The position numbers were made by a program, and so were the translations under genes. DNA of 64,000 nucleotides from Exilibacterium tricleocarpae (GTDB lineage: Bacteria > Pseudomonadota > Gammaproteobacteria > Pseudomonadales > Cellvibrionaceae), in assembly GCF_007004655.1 (NCBI RefSeq), contig NZ_ML660105.1, positions 1 through 64,000 of the forward strand, read 5' to 3'. This document shows, piece after piece, positions 27,783 to 36,889 of this stretch (positions are counted from its first letter, which is position 1; each line of letters opens with the position of its first letter). The notes beneath the pieces are model-generated. The model was not told where the DNA came from. It did no database searches and saw nothing but the letters and a program-made list of their open reading frames with translations.

Positions 27783-28604
27783 TTACTCATCGCCCATTTC
27801 TTCAGCCATTGCCACGGCTCGGTCGGCACAGGCCTGCATGGCAGCGGCCACGATACCGCGCAGATCACTGTTCTCAAAGGACTGCACGGCCTGTTCGGTG
27901 GTGCCGCCGGGGGAGGTGACGCGGCGGCGCAGCTCCGCCACGCTCTGGTCACTGGCGTGCGCCAGCGTGGCGGCGCCGAGGGCGGTTTGCAGCGTTAGTT
28001 GCCGGGCGGCCTCCGGACTCAGTCCCTGTGCGACACCGGCGTCGATCATCGCTTCCATAAACAGAAAAAAATAAGCCGGGCCGCTGCCCGAGACGGCGAT
28101 GACCGCATCGAGCAGCGCCTCGTTTTCCAGCCAGGTGACCAGGCCCACGGCGCCGAGAATTTCACCGGCGATAGCCCGCTGCGCCGCGCTGGTGGCGGCG
28201 TTGGCGAACAGGCCGCTGGCGCCGGCCTGAACCAGGGCCGGTGTATTGGGCATACAGCGTACTATAGCCTGGTCTTCGCCAAGCCAGCGGGACAGGCTCG
28301 CCATGGGGATGCCCGCGGCGATGGAAATGATGACCGGATGCTTTGCAAGGTGGGTGCGCAACGGCTCGGCGACCGCTTTCATTACCTGGGGTTTGACCGC
28401 CAGCACCACGGCATCGGCCCGGGCCGCGGCGGCATTGTCGGCGCTGGTCTCGATGCCGTAGTTGGCGTGCAGGGTCTCCAGATTGGCTGCCAGGGGGTCA
28501 CAGGCGATGATATTGGCGGTGGGATAGCCCTTGGTGACCAGGCCGCCGATAATGCTGTTGGCCATATTGCCGGCGCCGATAAACGCCAGTATTGGTTTGT
28601 TCAC
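27783..28604 (-). CDS. proC: Pyrroline-5-carboxylate reductase
   Basis: 273 residues. Last step of proline synthesis: NAD(P)H reduction of pyrroline-5-carboxylate. N-terminal Rossmann motif FIGAGNMANSIIGGL. The C-terminal dimerisation domain has the signature SGSGPAYFFLFMEAMIDAGV and TSPGGTTEQAVQSFENSDLR. Full length. Confidence 0.97.
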   Translation of the reverse strand: MNKPILAFIGAGNMANSIIGGLVTKGYPTANIIACDPLAANLETLHANYGIETSADNAAAARADAVVLAVKPQVMKAVAEPLRTHLAKHPVIISIAAGIPMASLSRWLGEDQAIVRCMPNTPALVQAGASGLFANAATSAAQRAIAGEILGAVGLVTWLENEALLDAVIAVSGSGPAYFFLFMEAMIDAGVAQGLSPEAARQLTLQTALGAATLAHASDQSVAELRRRVTSPGGTTEQAVQSFENSDLRGIVAAAMQACADRAVAMAEEMGDE

Positions 28605-28640
28605 AAATCTGTCCTTATTGTCCTGTTGTATCGCTACCGC

Positions 28641-29333
28641 TCACGGGTTCCGCGGTCCGAAAATATCCGTGCCGACCCGCACTATGGTCGCGCCGGCGGC
28701 GATGGCGGCTTCCAGGTCTGCGGACATACCCATCGAGAGAGTGTCCAGCGGTGCCTGGGGCAACCGCTTTTGCAGGCGCTCCAGCGCAGCGGCGACCTGT
28801 TCAAACACCGCCTGCTGTTGGGCCGGCTCTGTGCGCCGTGCGGGAATTGCCATCAGGCCGCGCAGCCGCAACGCCGGCAGCTCGCTCACCTGGGCCGCCA
28901 GCGCCTCCAGGTCGCGGTAGTCCACGCCCGCCTTGGTGGCCTCTGCATCGGTATTGATCTGGAGGCAGATATTCAGCGGTCCCCGCGCCGGCGGCCGCTG
29001 CTCGCTGAGGCGGCGCGCCACCTTCACCCGGTCGACACTGTGAACCCAGTCAAAGTTCTCGGCAATGGCGCGGGTTTTGTTTGACTGTATGGGGCCGATA
29101 AAATGCCATTCAAGGTCCAGGTCGGTAAGCAGCGTTTGTTTTTCCAGAGCCTCCTGCAGGTAATTTTCCCCAAACTGGCGCTGGCCGCAGTCACAGGCCC
29201 GGCGAATTGCGCCGGCGCTGCGGGTCTTGCTGACCGCCAGCAGGCAGATTTCCGTCGTCTCTCGTGCCGCAGTGTGTGCAGCCTGTTCAATTCTGGCCGA
29301 AACTTTCTTGAGGTTGTCTGCGATCTTGTGCAT
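28641..29333 (-). CDS. yggS: YggS/PLPBP pyridoxal phosphate homeostasis protein
   Basis: 230 residues. PLP-binding TIM-barrel protein that buffers vitamin B6. The PLP lysine lies in LLAVSKTRSAGAIRRA, and the family motifs FGENYLQEALEK, WHFIGPIQSNKTRAI, CLQINTDAEATKAG and LSMGMSADLEAAI are present. It is transcribed away from pilT; both promoters must lie in 29334-29507. Confidence 0.96.
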   Translation of the reverse strand: MHKIADNLKKVSARIEQAAHTAARETTEICLLAVSKTRSAGAIRRACDCGQRQFGENYLQEALEKQTLLTDLDLEWHFIGPIQSNKTRAIAENFDWVHSVDRVKVARRLSEQRPPARGPLNICLQINTDAEATKAGVDYRDLEALAAQVSELPALRLRGLMAIPARRTEPAQQQAVFEQVAAALERLQKRLPQAPLDTLSMGMSADLEAAIAAGATIVRVGTDIFGPRNP

Positions 29334-29507
29334 ATACTTGATACACTACGGCTGATTTTGCGGGCGCTGTCGAGTTAAACCCGGGGAATTCTAACCCGGA
29401 TTGGCGGCCCCGAAGTGCCCTCAGGTGAAAATTGAGGGTGCAAATTGAGGGTGCAAAGTAGCAGATAGTAAAATCATAGGTAGCTGTAGCGAGAATAAGG
29501 TAGCTGT

Positions 29508-30542
29508 ATGGATATTACGGAACTCTTGGCATTTAGCGCAAAACAGGGTGCATCTGACTTGCATCTCTCCGCCGGTCTGCCGCCGATGATTCGGGTAGAT
29601 GGCGATGTGCGCCGCATCAACCTGCCGCCGATGGAGCACAAGCAAGTGCACAGCTTGATCTACGAGATCATGAATGACAAGCAGCGCAAGGACTACGAGG
29701 AATTTCTGGAAACCGATTTTTCGTTCGAGGTGCCGGGGGTGGCGCGTTTTCGGGTCAACTCCTTCAACCACAACCGCGGTGCCGGCGCCGTGTTCCGGAC
29801 CATTCCCTCGAAAGTGCTGACCATGGAAGAGCTGGGCATGGGCCAGGTATTTCGGGATATATCGTCGGTGCCCCGGGGCCTGGTGCTGGTAACCGGACCC
29901 ACCGGCTCCGGTAAGTCCACTACGCTGGCGGCGATGATGGATTATATTAACGACAATAAATACGAACATATTCTGACCATCGAAGACCCCATCGAATTCG
30001 TTCACGAAAGCAAGAAATGCCTGGTAAACCAGCGCGAGGTACACCGCGATACCCACGGTTTTGCCGAGGCGCTGCGCTCGGCGCTGCGGGAAGACCCCGA
30101 TATCATTCTGGTGGGCGAGATGCGCGACCTGGAGACCATTCGCCTGGCGCTGACGGCGGCGGAGACCGGTCACCTGGTGTTCGGCACCCTGCACACGACC
30201 TCGGCGGCGAAGACTATCGACCGGGTCGTGGATGTGTTTCCCGCCAATGAAAAGGCCATGGTGCGCTCGATGCTGTCGGAGTCGCTGCAGGCGGTCATCT
30301 CCCAGACACTGATGAAGAAAAACGGCGGCGGTCGCGTCGCCGCTCACGAAATCATGCGCGGCACGCCGGCAATCCGCAACCTGATCCGCGAAGACAAGGT
30401 CGCGCAAATGTACTCGGCGATTCAAACCGGTGGCTCGGTCGGCATGCAGACCATGGATCAGTGTCTGATGGACCTGGTGGACCGCCGGGTTATCGCCCGC
30501 GATGTGGCTCGTGAAAAGGCCAAGATGCCGGAAAATTTCTAG
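29508..30542 (+). CDS. pilT: Type IV pilus retraction ATPase PilT
   Basis: 344 residues. Hexameric motor that disassembles pili for twitching. Walker A GPTGSGKSTTLAAMM, Asp box/Walker B DPDIILVGEMRDLETI, His box LVFGTLHTTSAAKTIDRV and the PilT-specific AIRNLIREDK motif needed for retraction. Begins the pilT-pilU operon; only 9 bases separate it from pilU. Confidence 0.98.
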   Translation: MDITELLAFSAKQGASDLHLSAGLPPMIRVDGDVRRINLPPMEHKQVHSLIYEIMNDKQRKDYEEFLETDFSFEVPGVARFRVNSFNHNRGAGAVFRTIPSKVLTMEELGMGQVFRDISSVPRGLVLVTGPTGSGKSTTLAAMMDYINDNKYEHILTIEDPIEFVHESKKCLVNQREVHRDTHGFAEALRSALREDPDIILVGEMRDLETIRLALTAAETGHLVFGTLHTTSAAKTIDRVVDVFPANEKAMVRSMLSESLQAVISQTLMKKNGGGRVAAHEIMRGTPAIRNLIREDKVAQMYSAIQTGGSVGMQTMDQCLMDLVDRRVIARDVAREKAKMPENF

Positions 30543-30551
30543 TGGAGTGAT

Positions 30552-31700
30552 GTGCTGATGGATTTTGATCGTTTGCTGTCTTTAATGGTCGAGAAAGGAG
30601 CTTCCGACCTGTTTATCACCGCCGGCGTGCCGCCGTCGATTAAACTGCACGGGCGTGTGGTGCCGGTAACCACCACCCCGCTGTCGCCCGAAAAAGCCCG
30701 GGAGACTGTGCTGAGTGTTATGAACGAACGCCAGCGCGTCGAGTTTCTCGAGGAAAAAGAACTGAACTTTGCCATCAGTGCCCGCGGTATCGGCCGTTTT
30801 CGCTGCAGCGCATTTTACCAGCGCAACCTGGCGGGCATGGTGTTGCGGCGAATAGAAACCAATATTCCCAAAATCGATGACCTGGGGCTGCCGGAGATCA
30901 TTAAAGAGCTGGCCATGACCAAGCGCGGCCTGGTGATTTTCGTGGGTGCGACGGGCACCGGTAAGTCGACATCACTGGCGGCGATGATCGGGCATCGCAA
31001 CCGCAATTCCAAAGGTCACATTATCTCGATCGAGGACCCGATCGAATTTATCCACCAGCACCAGGGTTGTATCATTACCCAGCGCGAGGTGGGCATCGAT
31101 ACGGATTCTTTCGACGTGGCTTTGAAAAACACCCTGCGGCAGGCGCCGGATGTGATTCTTATCGGCGAGGTGCGTACCCGCGAAACCATGGAGCACGCCA
31201 TTGCCTTCGCCGAAACCGGCCACCTGTGCCTGTGCACCCTGCATGCCAACAACGCCAACCAGGCGCTCGACCGTATTATCCACTTTTTCCCGGCCGATCG
31301 TCACAGTCAGTTGTGGATGGATTTGTCGCTCAATCTGAAAGGTATCATCGCCCAGCAGTTGCTGCCCACACCGGACGGCAATGGCCGCCGCGCCTGTCTG
31401 GAAGTCATGTTGAACACGCCACTGGCCTCCGACCTGATTCGCAAGGGCCAGGTGCACGAGCTGAAAGAACTGATGAAAAAGTCCACCGAGGTGGGTATGC
31501 AGACGTTCGATCAGGCGCTGTACGAGTTGTACGACCGCGGTGAGATCACTTACGAGGACGCCCTGGCCCATGCCGACTCGCCCAACGATCTGCGCCTGAT
31601 GATCAAGCTGGCCTCGGAATCGGATGCCGAATACCTGTCCCACGCCGCCGACGAGCTGTCGATTCAGGAGGACGAGACCGACAGGAGCCGGCTGTTTTAG
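30552..31700 (+). CDS. pilU: PilT-dependent accessory retraction ATPase PilU
   Basis: 382 residues. Works with PilT in forceful retraction. Walker A GATGTGKSTSLAAMIG, Walker B PDVILIGEVRTRETM, and the acidic C-terminal tail (LSIQEDETDRSRLF) typical of PilU and absent from PilT. Converges with ruvX and overlaps it by 4 bases (31697-31700). Confidence 0.97.
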   Translation: MLMDFDRLLSLMVEKGASDLFITAGVPPSIKLHGRVVPVTTTPLSPEKARETVLSVMNERQRVEFLEEKELNFAISARGIGRFRCSAFYQRNLAGMVLRRIETNIPKIDDLGLPEIIKELAMTKRGLVIFVGATGTGKSTSLAAMIGHRNRNSKGHIISIEDPIEFIHQHQGCIITQREVGIDTDSFDVALKNTLRQAPDVILIGEVRTRETMEHAIAFAETGHLCLCTLHANNANQALDRIIHFFPADRHSQLWMDLSLNLKGIIAQQLLPTPDGNGRRACLEVMLNTPLASDLIRKGQVHELKELMKKSTEVGMQTFDQALYELYDRGEITYEDALAHADSPNDLRLMIKLASESDAEYLSHAADELSIQEDETDRSRLF

Positions 31701-32107
31701 CGGTTTAACCAGCTCTCCAAAATCAGGCGCGCCGCGATCGAGTCCACCGGCTCGGCGGCGTAGTTGCCGCGGTGACCGCGACTTGCCGCCACCTCCTTGG
31801 CGGCCACGGTGGATAACCGCTCATCCATCATTTCCACCCGGACCCCAAAGCGCCCGTGCAGGCGCTGGCCGAACTTGCGCGCCCGTTGTGTCAGTTCGCT
31901 GTCGCTGCCGTCCATATTCAGGGGCAGGCCCACTACCACCAGTGCCGGGCGCCACTCCTCCAGCAGGCGTTGGACGACAGCCCAGTCTGGAATGCCGTCG
32001 CGGGCTGGCAGAGGTGCCAGTTCCGTGGCGGTACCGGTCAGCGTCTGGCCCGCGGCCACGCCCAGGCTGCGGGTACCGTAGTCGAAGGCGAGCAGGGTTT
32101 GGGTCAC
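31697..32107 (-). CDS. ruvX: Putative pre-16S rRNA nuclease / Holliday junction resolvase homologue RuvX (YqgF)
   Basis: 136 residues, RNase H-like fold. N terminus LLAFDYGTRSLGVAAGQ carries the first acidic residue. Also seen: VVGLPLNMDGSDSELTQRAR, DERLSTVAAKE, and the final Asp in DSIAARLILESWL. It processes the 5' end of 16S rRNA in E. coli. It follows algH after 4 bases. The pyr genes that sit between pilU and ruvX in Pseudomonas are absent. Confidence 0.95.
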   Translation of the reverse strand: MTQTLLAFDYGTRSLGVAAGQTLTGTATELAPLPARDGIPDWAVVQRLLEEWRPALVVVGLPLNMDGSDSELTQRARKFGQRLHGRFGVRVEMMDERLSTVAAKEVAASRGHRGNYAAEPVDSIAARLILESWLNR

Positions 32108-32111
32108 CGAT

Positions 32112-32759
32112 TTACGCGTGGCCTGCGGCTGAAGAGATCAGGTTCAAGTCGATACCGAGCTTCGCCGCCGCCGCCGACCAGCGCTGTTCGATGGGGGTGT
32201 CGAAGATGATGTGGTGGTCGGCCGCCACCGTCAGCCAGGAATTGGCGGCTATTTCGGCCTCGAGCTGGCCGGCGCCCCAGCCGGCGTAGCCCAGCGCCAC
32301 CAGCGCCGATGCCGGCCCCCGGTTTTGCGCCAGGGCGGCGATAATATCGCGCGATGCCGTGAGGCTGACCTGGGGCGAAATCTGAATGGTGGACTCGAAC
32401 TGCGGGCCTGAGGAGTGCAGCACGAAGCCCCGTTCAATATGCACCGGACCGCCGGACAGCACGGTCTGGCGGCCCACCTCGGTATCGTCGGGGAGTTTCA
32501 GTTGTTCGAAGATATCGCCCAGGGATAAATTCAGCGGATGGTTGATCACTATGCCCATGGCGCCGTCGGCGGTGTGGTCGCAGATATAAGTGATCGTATG
32601 GGCGAAGATGGGGTCGCGCAGGCTCGGCATCGCCACCAGAAAGTGGTTGCGCAGACTGCCCTGGGTTAAGTCGCTCTGCTCGATAGGTGCAGGTTGATCT
32701 GGCTTCTGTCCCCCCTTGTGCGTCTCTCTGGTCTTGCTCGTTTCTTTCGCATCTCCCAT
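32112..32759 (-). CDS. algH: AlgH/YqgE family protein
   Basis: 215 residues from ATG 32759, which has GGGAGAG 7 bases upstream. A longer reading to 32843 lacks a ribosome site. A hydrophilic N-terminal extension (about 30 residues, ETSKTRETHKGGQKPDQPAP) precedes the family core LRNHFLVAMPSLRDPIFAHTITYICDH ... GAMGIVINHPL ... VLSGGPVHIERGFVLH ... ALGYAGWGAGQLEAEIAANSW. AlgH is linked to alginate regulation in Pseudomonas, but its biochemistry is unknown. Forms a two-gene operon with ruvX. Confidence 0.93.
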   Translation of the reverse strand: MGDAKETSKTRETHKGGQKPDQPAPIEQSDLTQGSLRNHFLVAMPSLRDPIFAHTITYICDHTADGAMGIVINHPLNLSLGDIFEQLKLPDDTEVGRQTVLSGGPVHIERGFVLHSSGPQFESTIQISPQVSLTASRDIIAALAQNRGPASALVALGYAGWGAGQLEAEIAANSWLTVAADHHIIFDTPIEQRWSAAAAKLGIDLNLISSAAGHA

Positions 32760-33042
32760 AGTCGTCTCTCCCATAGCCCTGTACTCCGGCAGACAGTTGA
32801 CTGGCCACTGTTCTAGTATTGGGGGTGATAGTGGTGAAAACAAGCCCTATATGGCAACCGGAGGCTGTGGCTGACTGACGGTATGGCGTCGGATTGCCGC
32901 GTTGTCAGGCCTGGGAGAGCTGACTGAAAATGTGTTAACAGGCTCGAATGGCATTTATCCAGCTTTCTTAAGAGGGTTTGCACCAATTTATCGATCCCTG
33001 CTCCAGTCTTATCGGTCTTGGTTTAGAACACTGTGGGTAGGT

Positions 33043-33148
33043 CTGCCTTTGGAGGAGGCTTTCAGAAACTCTCGACAGCAGGGATGCTGTCGTGAAGTCC
33101 CCAGGGATGGGTTCACGACGTGTTTCTGAAAGCCTCCTCCAAAGGCAG
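33043..33148. repeat. Perfect 27-bp inverted repeat with GCAGGGATGC hairpins
   Basis: Arms 33043-33069 and 33122-33148 are perfect reverse complements. The 52-base loop carries two smaller hairpins: CGACAGCAGGGATGCTGTCG at 33073-33092 and GTGAA...TTCAC around a second AGGGATG (33092-33116). It lies in the 468-base gap (32760-33227) between algH and tonB, which holds no gene. It shares the CAGCAGGGATGCTG core with the element at 17293-17404. Confidence 0.85.
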
Positions 33149-33227
33149 GCCGGTTAACTGGCACACTTTCGCATAAGTACCACCACCAAAAGTAGGCGCT
33201 TGAGGCGAGTGCTATTCTCAACAGGCT

Positions 33228-34112
33228 CTAATTGGTGGTGCTGAAGCCTGTGATTTCGAAATGCCAGGTGCGAATGATTTCCAGTTGATCCGCTTCCCGG
33301 CGAATTTCCGGGGGGAAGGGAGCAAAAGGTGAGGCCAGATGTACGATTTGCATAGCGGCGTCATCGAGCACCGCATGGCCTGAGGACTGCAGGATTTCCA
33401 CCTTTTCGATGGTGCCGTTGGGCAGGATCACCGCCGCCAGGCGCAGGTCGCCAAACAGGTTGTTTTGCAGTGCTTCCTGCGGGTAGTTGCGGTTGCCGAC
33501 AAACTCTACCTTGTTGCTCCACTTGTGCAGATACTCGGCGTCGTAAGAGGCTTTGGTGGCTACCGATGTGATGCGCCGCACCCGCGGTTTTTTGGCGTAC
33601 TGCTGGCGCTGCTGGTCCAGCTTGGCGCGCAGGCTGGCGATTTCGGCGCTGACCTCGAGCTGCTCCTGTTGGTCGCCCTCGAGCTGCTGCACCTCCTCCT
33701 GCAGCTCCGGATCGGGGGCCTCGGTGGTCTGGCGGGCCGTGTCGGCGCTGGTGCTGACCACCTGTGTTTGGCGCTGTACCGGGGTGGTGGCCTGAAGCTG
33801 CGGCTCGGGGTTGATGTCGCGAATCTGGGTGTCGGAAATCTGGGCCTGCTGTTCGGTGGTAAGCTGCTCTGCCTGCTCCAGCGTGCCGCTCGCCTCCTGG
33901 TTGAGCTGGGCCAGGTAATCGGCTTTGTCCGGCGCCTGTTGCGCCTTGTGGGTGGCCAGGGTGATATTCAGGGTCGGTGCCACCTTGTCGCTTTGATCGG
34001 CCGAGAAGCTGATGCCGAGAATCAGCAGGGCGTGAACCGCCAGCGCCACAAACAGGGTAAAGCTGAGGCGATCGGCGCTATCTACCGGTTGCACAGCAGT
34101 GGTCGTTAGCAC
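33228..34112 (-). CDS. tonB: Energy transducer TonB (TonB3-like)
   Basis: 294 residues. A short cytoplasmic start and one membrane helix (about 17-36, LFVALAVHALLILGISF) are followed by a long Gln/Glu-rich periplasmic stretch (coiled coil about 125-175). The TonB C-terminal domain is VEFVGNRNYPQEALQNNLFG ... AAVILPNGTIEKVEILQSSG ... HLASPFAPFPPEIR. Its place between algH and gshB, beside the pil-chp genes, is that of Pseudomonas tonB3, which affects twitching motility and pilus assembly. It may also energise the TonB-dependent receptors further right. Confidence 0.93.
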   Translation of the reverse strand: MLTTTAVQPVDSADRLSFTLFVALAVHALLILGISFSADQSDKVAPTLNITLATHKAQQAPDKADYLAQLNQEASGTLEQAEQLTTEQQAQISDTQIRDINPEPQLQATTPVQRQTQVVSTSADTARQTTEAPDPELQEEVQQLEGDQQEQLEVSAEIASLRAKLDQQRQQYAKKPRVRRITSVATKASYDAEYLHKWSNKVEFVGNRNYPQEALQNNLFGDLRLAAVILPNGTIEKVEILQSSGHAVLDDAAMQIVHLASPFAPFPPEIRREADQLEIIRTWHFEITGFSTTN

Positions 34113-34173
34113 GGGTGGTTCTTTAACTCCCTGTTCTCGTTAATGTTTCTGGCTCGCTCGGGCATGGACCCGA

Positions 34174-35124
34174 TCAGCGCCCCAGTCGCGTTTCTATGGC
34201 ATCCATCAGCCGGGTGCCGATGGCGGTGTCATAGGCCCGATCAATTTCCCGCACGCAGGTCGGGCTGGTGACATTGATCTCCGTGAGATAGTCGCCGATG
34301 ACGTCCAGGCCGACAAAGAGTAACCCTTTTGCCCGCAGCGTAGGTGCGACCTGGGACACAATCCAGCGATCCCGCTCCGTCAGGGGCTGGGCCTCGCCAC
34401 GCCCGCCGGCGGCCAGGTTGCCCCGGGTTTCGCCGGCGGCGGGAATCCGCGCCAGGCAGTAGGGCACCGCCTCGCCGTCGATGACCAGAATACGTTTGTC
34501 CCCCTGGGTGATCTCGGGTATGTAGCGCTGCGCCATGATAGTCTCGCGCCCGTGGCGGGTCAGCGTTTCGAGGATCACGCCGATATTCGGGTCGCTCGCC
34601 GTGCAGCGGAAGATGCCGCTGCCGCCCATACCGTCCAGCGGTTTGTAAATAACGTCGCGGTGGCTGGCGTGAAACTGGCGCAACTGGGCGTTGTCGCGGC
34701 TCACCAGCACCGGTGGACAGCAGTCGGGGAAGCGGGTGGCGAACACCTTCTCATTGCAGTCTCTCAGGCTCTGGGGGTCGTTGACGACCAGCGCCCCCTG
34801 GTCCTGGGCCGCTTCCAGCACATAGGTACTGTAGATGTATTCGCTGTCGAAGGGCGGGTCCTTGCGCATCAGGATAATGTCCAGATCGCCGAGCCGGGTG
34901 GTCTGTGGCGGTGCCAGTGAAAACCATTTCTCGGCGTTGTCATACACGTCCAGGGCGCTGGTGGCAGCCATGGCGACTCCCTGTTCCAGATAGAGATTCG
35001 CCTGCTTCATGTAATGCAACTGCCAACCCTTTTTTTGTGCCGCCAGCAGCAGCGCCAGAGTCGTATCTTTGTGAAAATTGATGGAAGCAATGGGGTCCAT
35101 CACCACCCCGAGAGAAATACTCAT
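34174..35124 (-). CDS. gshB: Glutathione synthetase
   Basis: 316 residues. ATP-dependent joining of gamma-glutamylcysteine and glycine. N terminus LGVVMDPIASINFHKDTTLA, ATP-grasp elements VIYKPLDGMGGSGIFR and QRYIPEITQGDKRILVIDGEAVPYCLARIP, and the C-terminal GLLFVGLDVIGDYLTEINVTSPTC are all present. It is transcribed away from pilG. Confidence 0.97.
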   Translation of the reverse strand: MSISLGVVMDPIASINFHKDTTLALLLAAQKKGWQLHYMKQANLYLEQGVAMAATSALDVYDNAEKWFSLAPPQTTRLGDLDIILMRKDPPFDSEYIYSTYVLEAAQDQGALVVNDPQSLRDCNEKVFATRFPDCCPPVLVSRDNAQLRQFHASHRDVIYKPLDGMGGSGIFRCTASDPNIGVILETLTRHGRETIMAQRYIPEITQGDKRILVIDGEAVPYCLARIPAAGETRGNLAAGGRGEAQPLTERDRWIVSQVAPTLRAKGLLFVGLDVIGDYLTEINVTSPTCVREIDRAYDTAIGTRLMDAIETRLGR

Positions 35125-35413
35125 AAATACTGCGTTGCCTTACCGGTGAGCACACTGGTTTTTTGCACGATTGATGCGCTGCAAGCTTACGGCATCGCCG
35201 GGCGGTGCTCAATGTCATTTTTGCGCGGATTTGGGCGTTGTGACAGCACGCTTGTCAAACGCCGCAAGCACGCCAATAATGGCGTCCCTATCAGCGTGGA
35301 AAAATGCGACTTTACGCACATTAGCCGATTTTCAAAAACAAGAGTTTCTCCTTTTATTCATAAGCTTATAGATTAAACCTGAGAACTGTGTTAAAAAATT
35401 AAGCTCCCGCGGA

Positions 35414-35440
35414 TTGTACACATTAAAGACTGTATATAAA
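35414..35440 (+). promoter_or_regulatory. Possible pilG promoter
   Basis: TTGTAC (35414) and TATAAA (35435) with a 15-base spacer, about 50 bases before pilG. The match is moderate and the spacer short. The rest of the 35125-35488 divergent gap shows no gene. Confidence 0.3.
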
Positions 35441-35488
35441 TGCCGGAAAAGCTAACAAAAAGCGATAAAAGAGACAAAGGTCACTCAG

Positions 35489-35884
35489 ATGGACGTTAAG
35501 CTGGAAAGCCTAAAGGTAATGGTGATAGACGATAGTAAAACGATTCGTCGAACCGCCGAAACCTTGCTGAAAAAAGCCGGTTGCACCGTGGTAACGGCAA
35601 CAGATGGCTTCGATGCTCTAGCAAAGATTGCCGACACCCGACCGGATATCATTTTCGTGGATATCATGATGCCGCGGCTCGACGGGTATCAAACCTGTGC
35701 ATTGATTAAGAACAACAGTGAATTCAAATCCACCCCCGTGATTATGCTCTCCAGTAAAGACGGCTTGTTTGACAAAGCCAAGGGGCGCATCGTCGGGTCG
35801 GACCAGTATCTCACCAAACCGTTTAGTAAAAGCGAGCTGCTCGGCGCCATAGAAGCCCATGTCAAACAGGCTAAGGCATCCTAG
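35489..35884 (+). CDS. pilG: Twitching motility response regulator PilG
   Basis: 131 residues, a single receiver domain. MVIDDSKTIRRTAETLLKKAG, phospho-Asp in IIFVDIMMPRLDGYQT, Thr/Ser in IMLSSKDG and Lys in YLTKPFSK. In the Pil-Chp system PilG is phosphorylated by ChpA and promotes pilus extension and cAMP production. First gene of the cluster pilGHIJK-chpABC. Confidence 0.97.
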   Translation: MDVKLESLKVMVIDDSKTIRRTAETLLKKAGCTVVTATDGFDALAKIADTRPDIIFVDIMMPRLDGYQTCALIKNNSEFKSTPVIMLSSKDGLFDKAKGRIVGSDQYLTKPFSKSELLGAIEAHVKQAKAS

Positions 35885-35946
35885 GTGGGATTAAACCGTT
35901 AACCCCCATAATAACAACTGAAGGTAAGTACGTTTTCGAGGAAACT

Positions 35947-36309
35947 ATGGCTAGAGTACTGATTGTTGATGATTCTCCGACGGAGACCTACAAATTAACC
36001 AGTATGCTGGAAAAAAACGGACACGTCGTAATGACGGCCGAAACCGGCGAGGGAGGCGTTGCCCTGGCCAAGAAAGAGCTGCCGGAAGTCGTGCTGATGG
36101 ATATTGTCATGCCCGGGTTGAACGGCTTTCAGGCTACCCGCCAACTCACCAAGGCGCAGGAAACCGCTGAGATACCGGTCATCATCGTCACCACCAAAGA
36201 CCAGGAGACGGACCGGGTGTGGGGGTTGCGGCAGGGCGCAAAAGCGTATTTGACCAAGCCCATCGAGGAGAAAGTACTCCTCGATACCATCGCCGATGTG
36301 CTGGTGTAG
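35947..36309 (+). CDS. pilH: Twitching motility response regulator PilH
   Basis: 120 residues. Single receiver: VLIVDDSPTETYKLTSMLEK, phospho-Asp in VLMDIVMPGLNGFQATRQL, IIVTTKDQETDRVWGLRQGAKAYLTKP. The second response regulator of the Pil-Chp system, opposing PilG or acting as a phosphate sink. GAGGAAACT precedes ATG. Confidence 0.97.
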   Translation: MARVLIVDDSPTETYKLTSMLEKNGHVVMTAETGEGGVALAKKELPEVVLMDIVMPGLNGFQATRQLTKAQETAEIPVIIVTTKDQETDRVWGLRQGAKAYLTKPIEEKVLLDTIADVLV

Positions 36310-36346
36310 GCGGCAGTTGTCAGTGAACGGCGAGAAAGGGTAATCC

Positions 36347-36889
36347 ATGGCGAAGCAGCAGGCAGCGTTTCAGGCACTGGTTGAGCTGGCACATCGCTCC
36401 AGAAGAGCGGCCAAGGGTCTGCCCGCACAGGTGGACATCACCCCGCACTGGAGCGGGGTGGGTTTTTCGCTGCTCGGCATGCACTTCGTCTCTCCCATGG
36501 GGGTGGTGTCGGAGATGCTGGAGGTACCCCCGTATACCCGTCTCCCCGGCGTGCAGCCCTGGGTGCGCGGGGTGGCCAATGTGCGCGGGCGCCTGCTGCC
36601 GCTGTTTGATCTGGCGGCGTTTTTTGGCGGCCGCCTGCAGACCCACCGCAAATTGCGGCGGGTGTTGATTTTGGAGGCCGGCGGTCTCTACAGCGGTCTG
36701 ATTGTGGATCGGGTGTTCGGGATGCAGCATTTTCCCGTCGATACCTACACCACGGATTTGAGCGGGATAAATGCGGAACTGAGATCGCTGGTATCGGGGA
36801 GCTATGAACTGGATGAGCAGCGCTGGTGGGTATTGAACCCGGCCACACTGGCTGAGAATGCGCGCTTCGTCAACGCGGCTAAGCTATAG
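36347..36889 (+). CDS. pilI: CheW-like adaptor PilI
   Basis: 180 residues. CheW domain linking PilJ to ChpA: FSLLGMHFVSPMGVVSEMLEVPPYTRLPGVQPWVRGVANVRGRLLPLFDL, then LILEAGGLYSGLIVDRVFGMQHF. Ribosome site GAGAAAGGG. Followed by an unusually long gap before pilJ. Confidence 0.96.
   Translation: MAKQQAAFQALVELAHRSRRAAKGLPAQVDITPHWSGVGFSLLGMHFVSPMGVVSEMLEVPPYTRLPGVQPWVRGVANVRGRLLPLFDLAAFFGGRLQTHRKLRRVLILEAGGLYSGLIVDRVFGMQHFPVDTYTTDLSGINAELRSLVSGSYELDEQRWWVLNPATLAENARFVNAAKL

Noticed and set aside
35014-35376. 120-codon frame over the gshB 5' end and the gshB-pilG gap
   Set aside because: No ribosome site, no family, overlaps the conserved gshB start.
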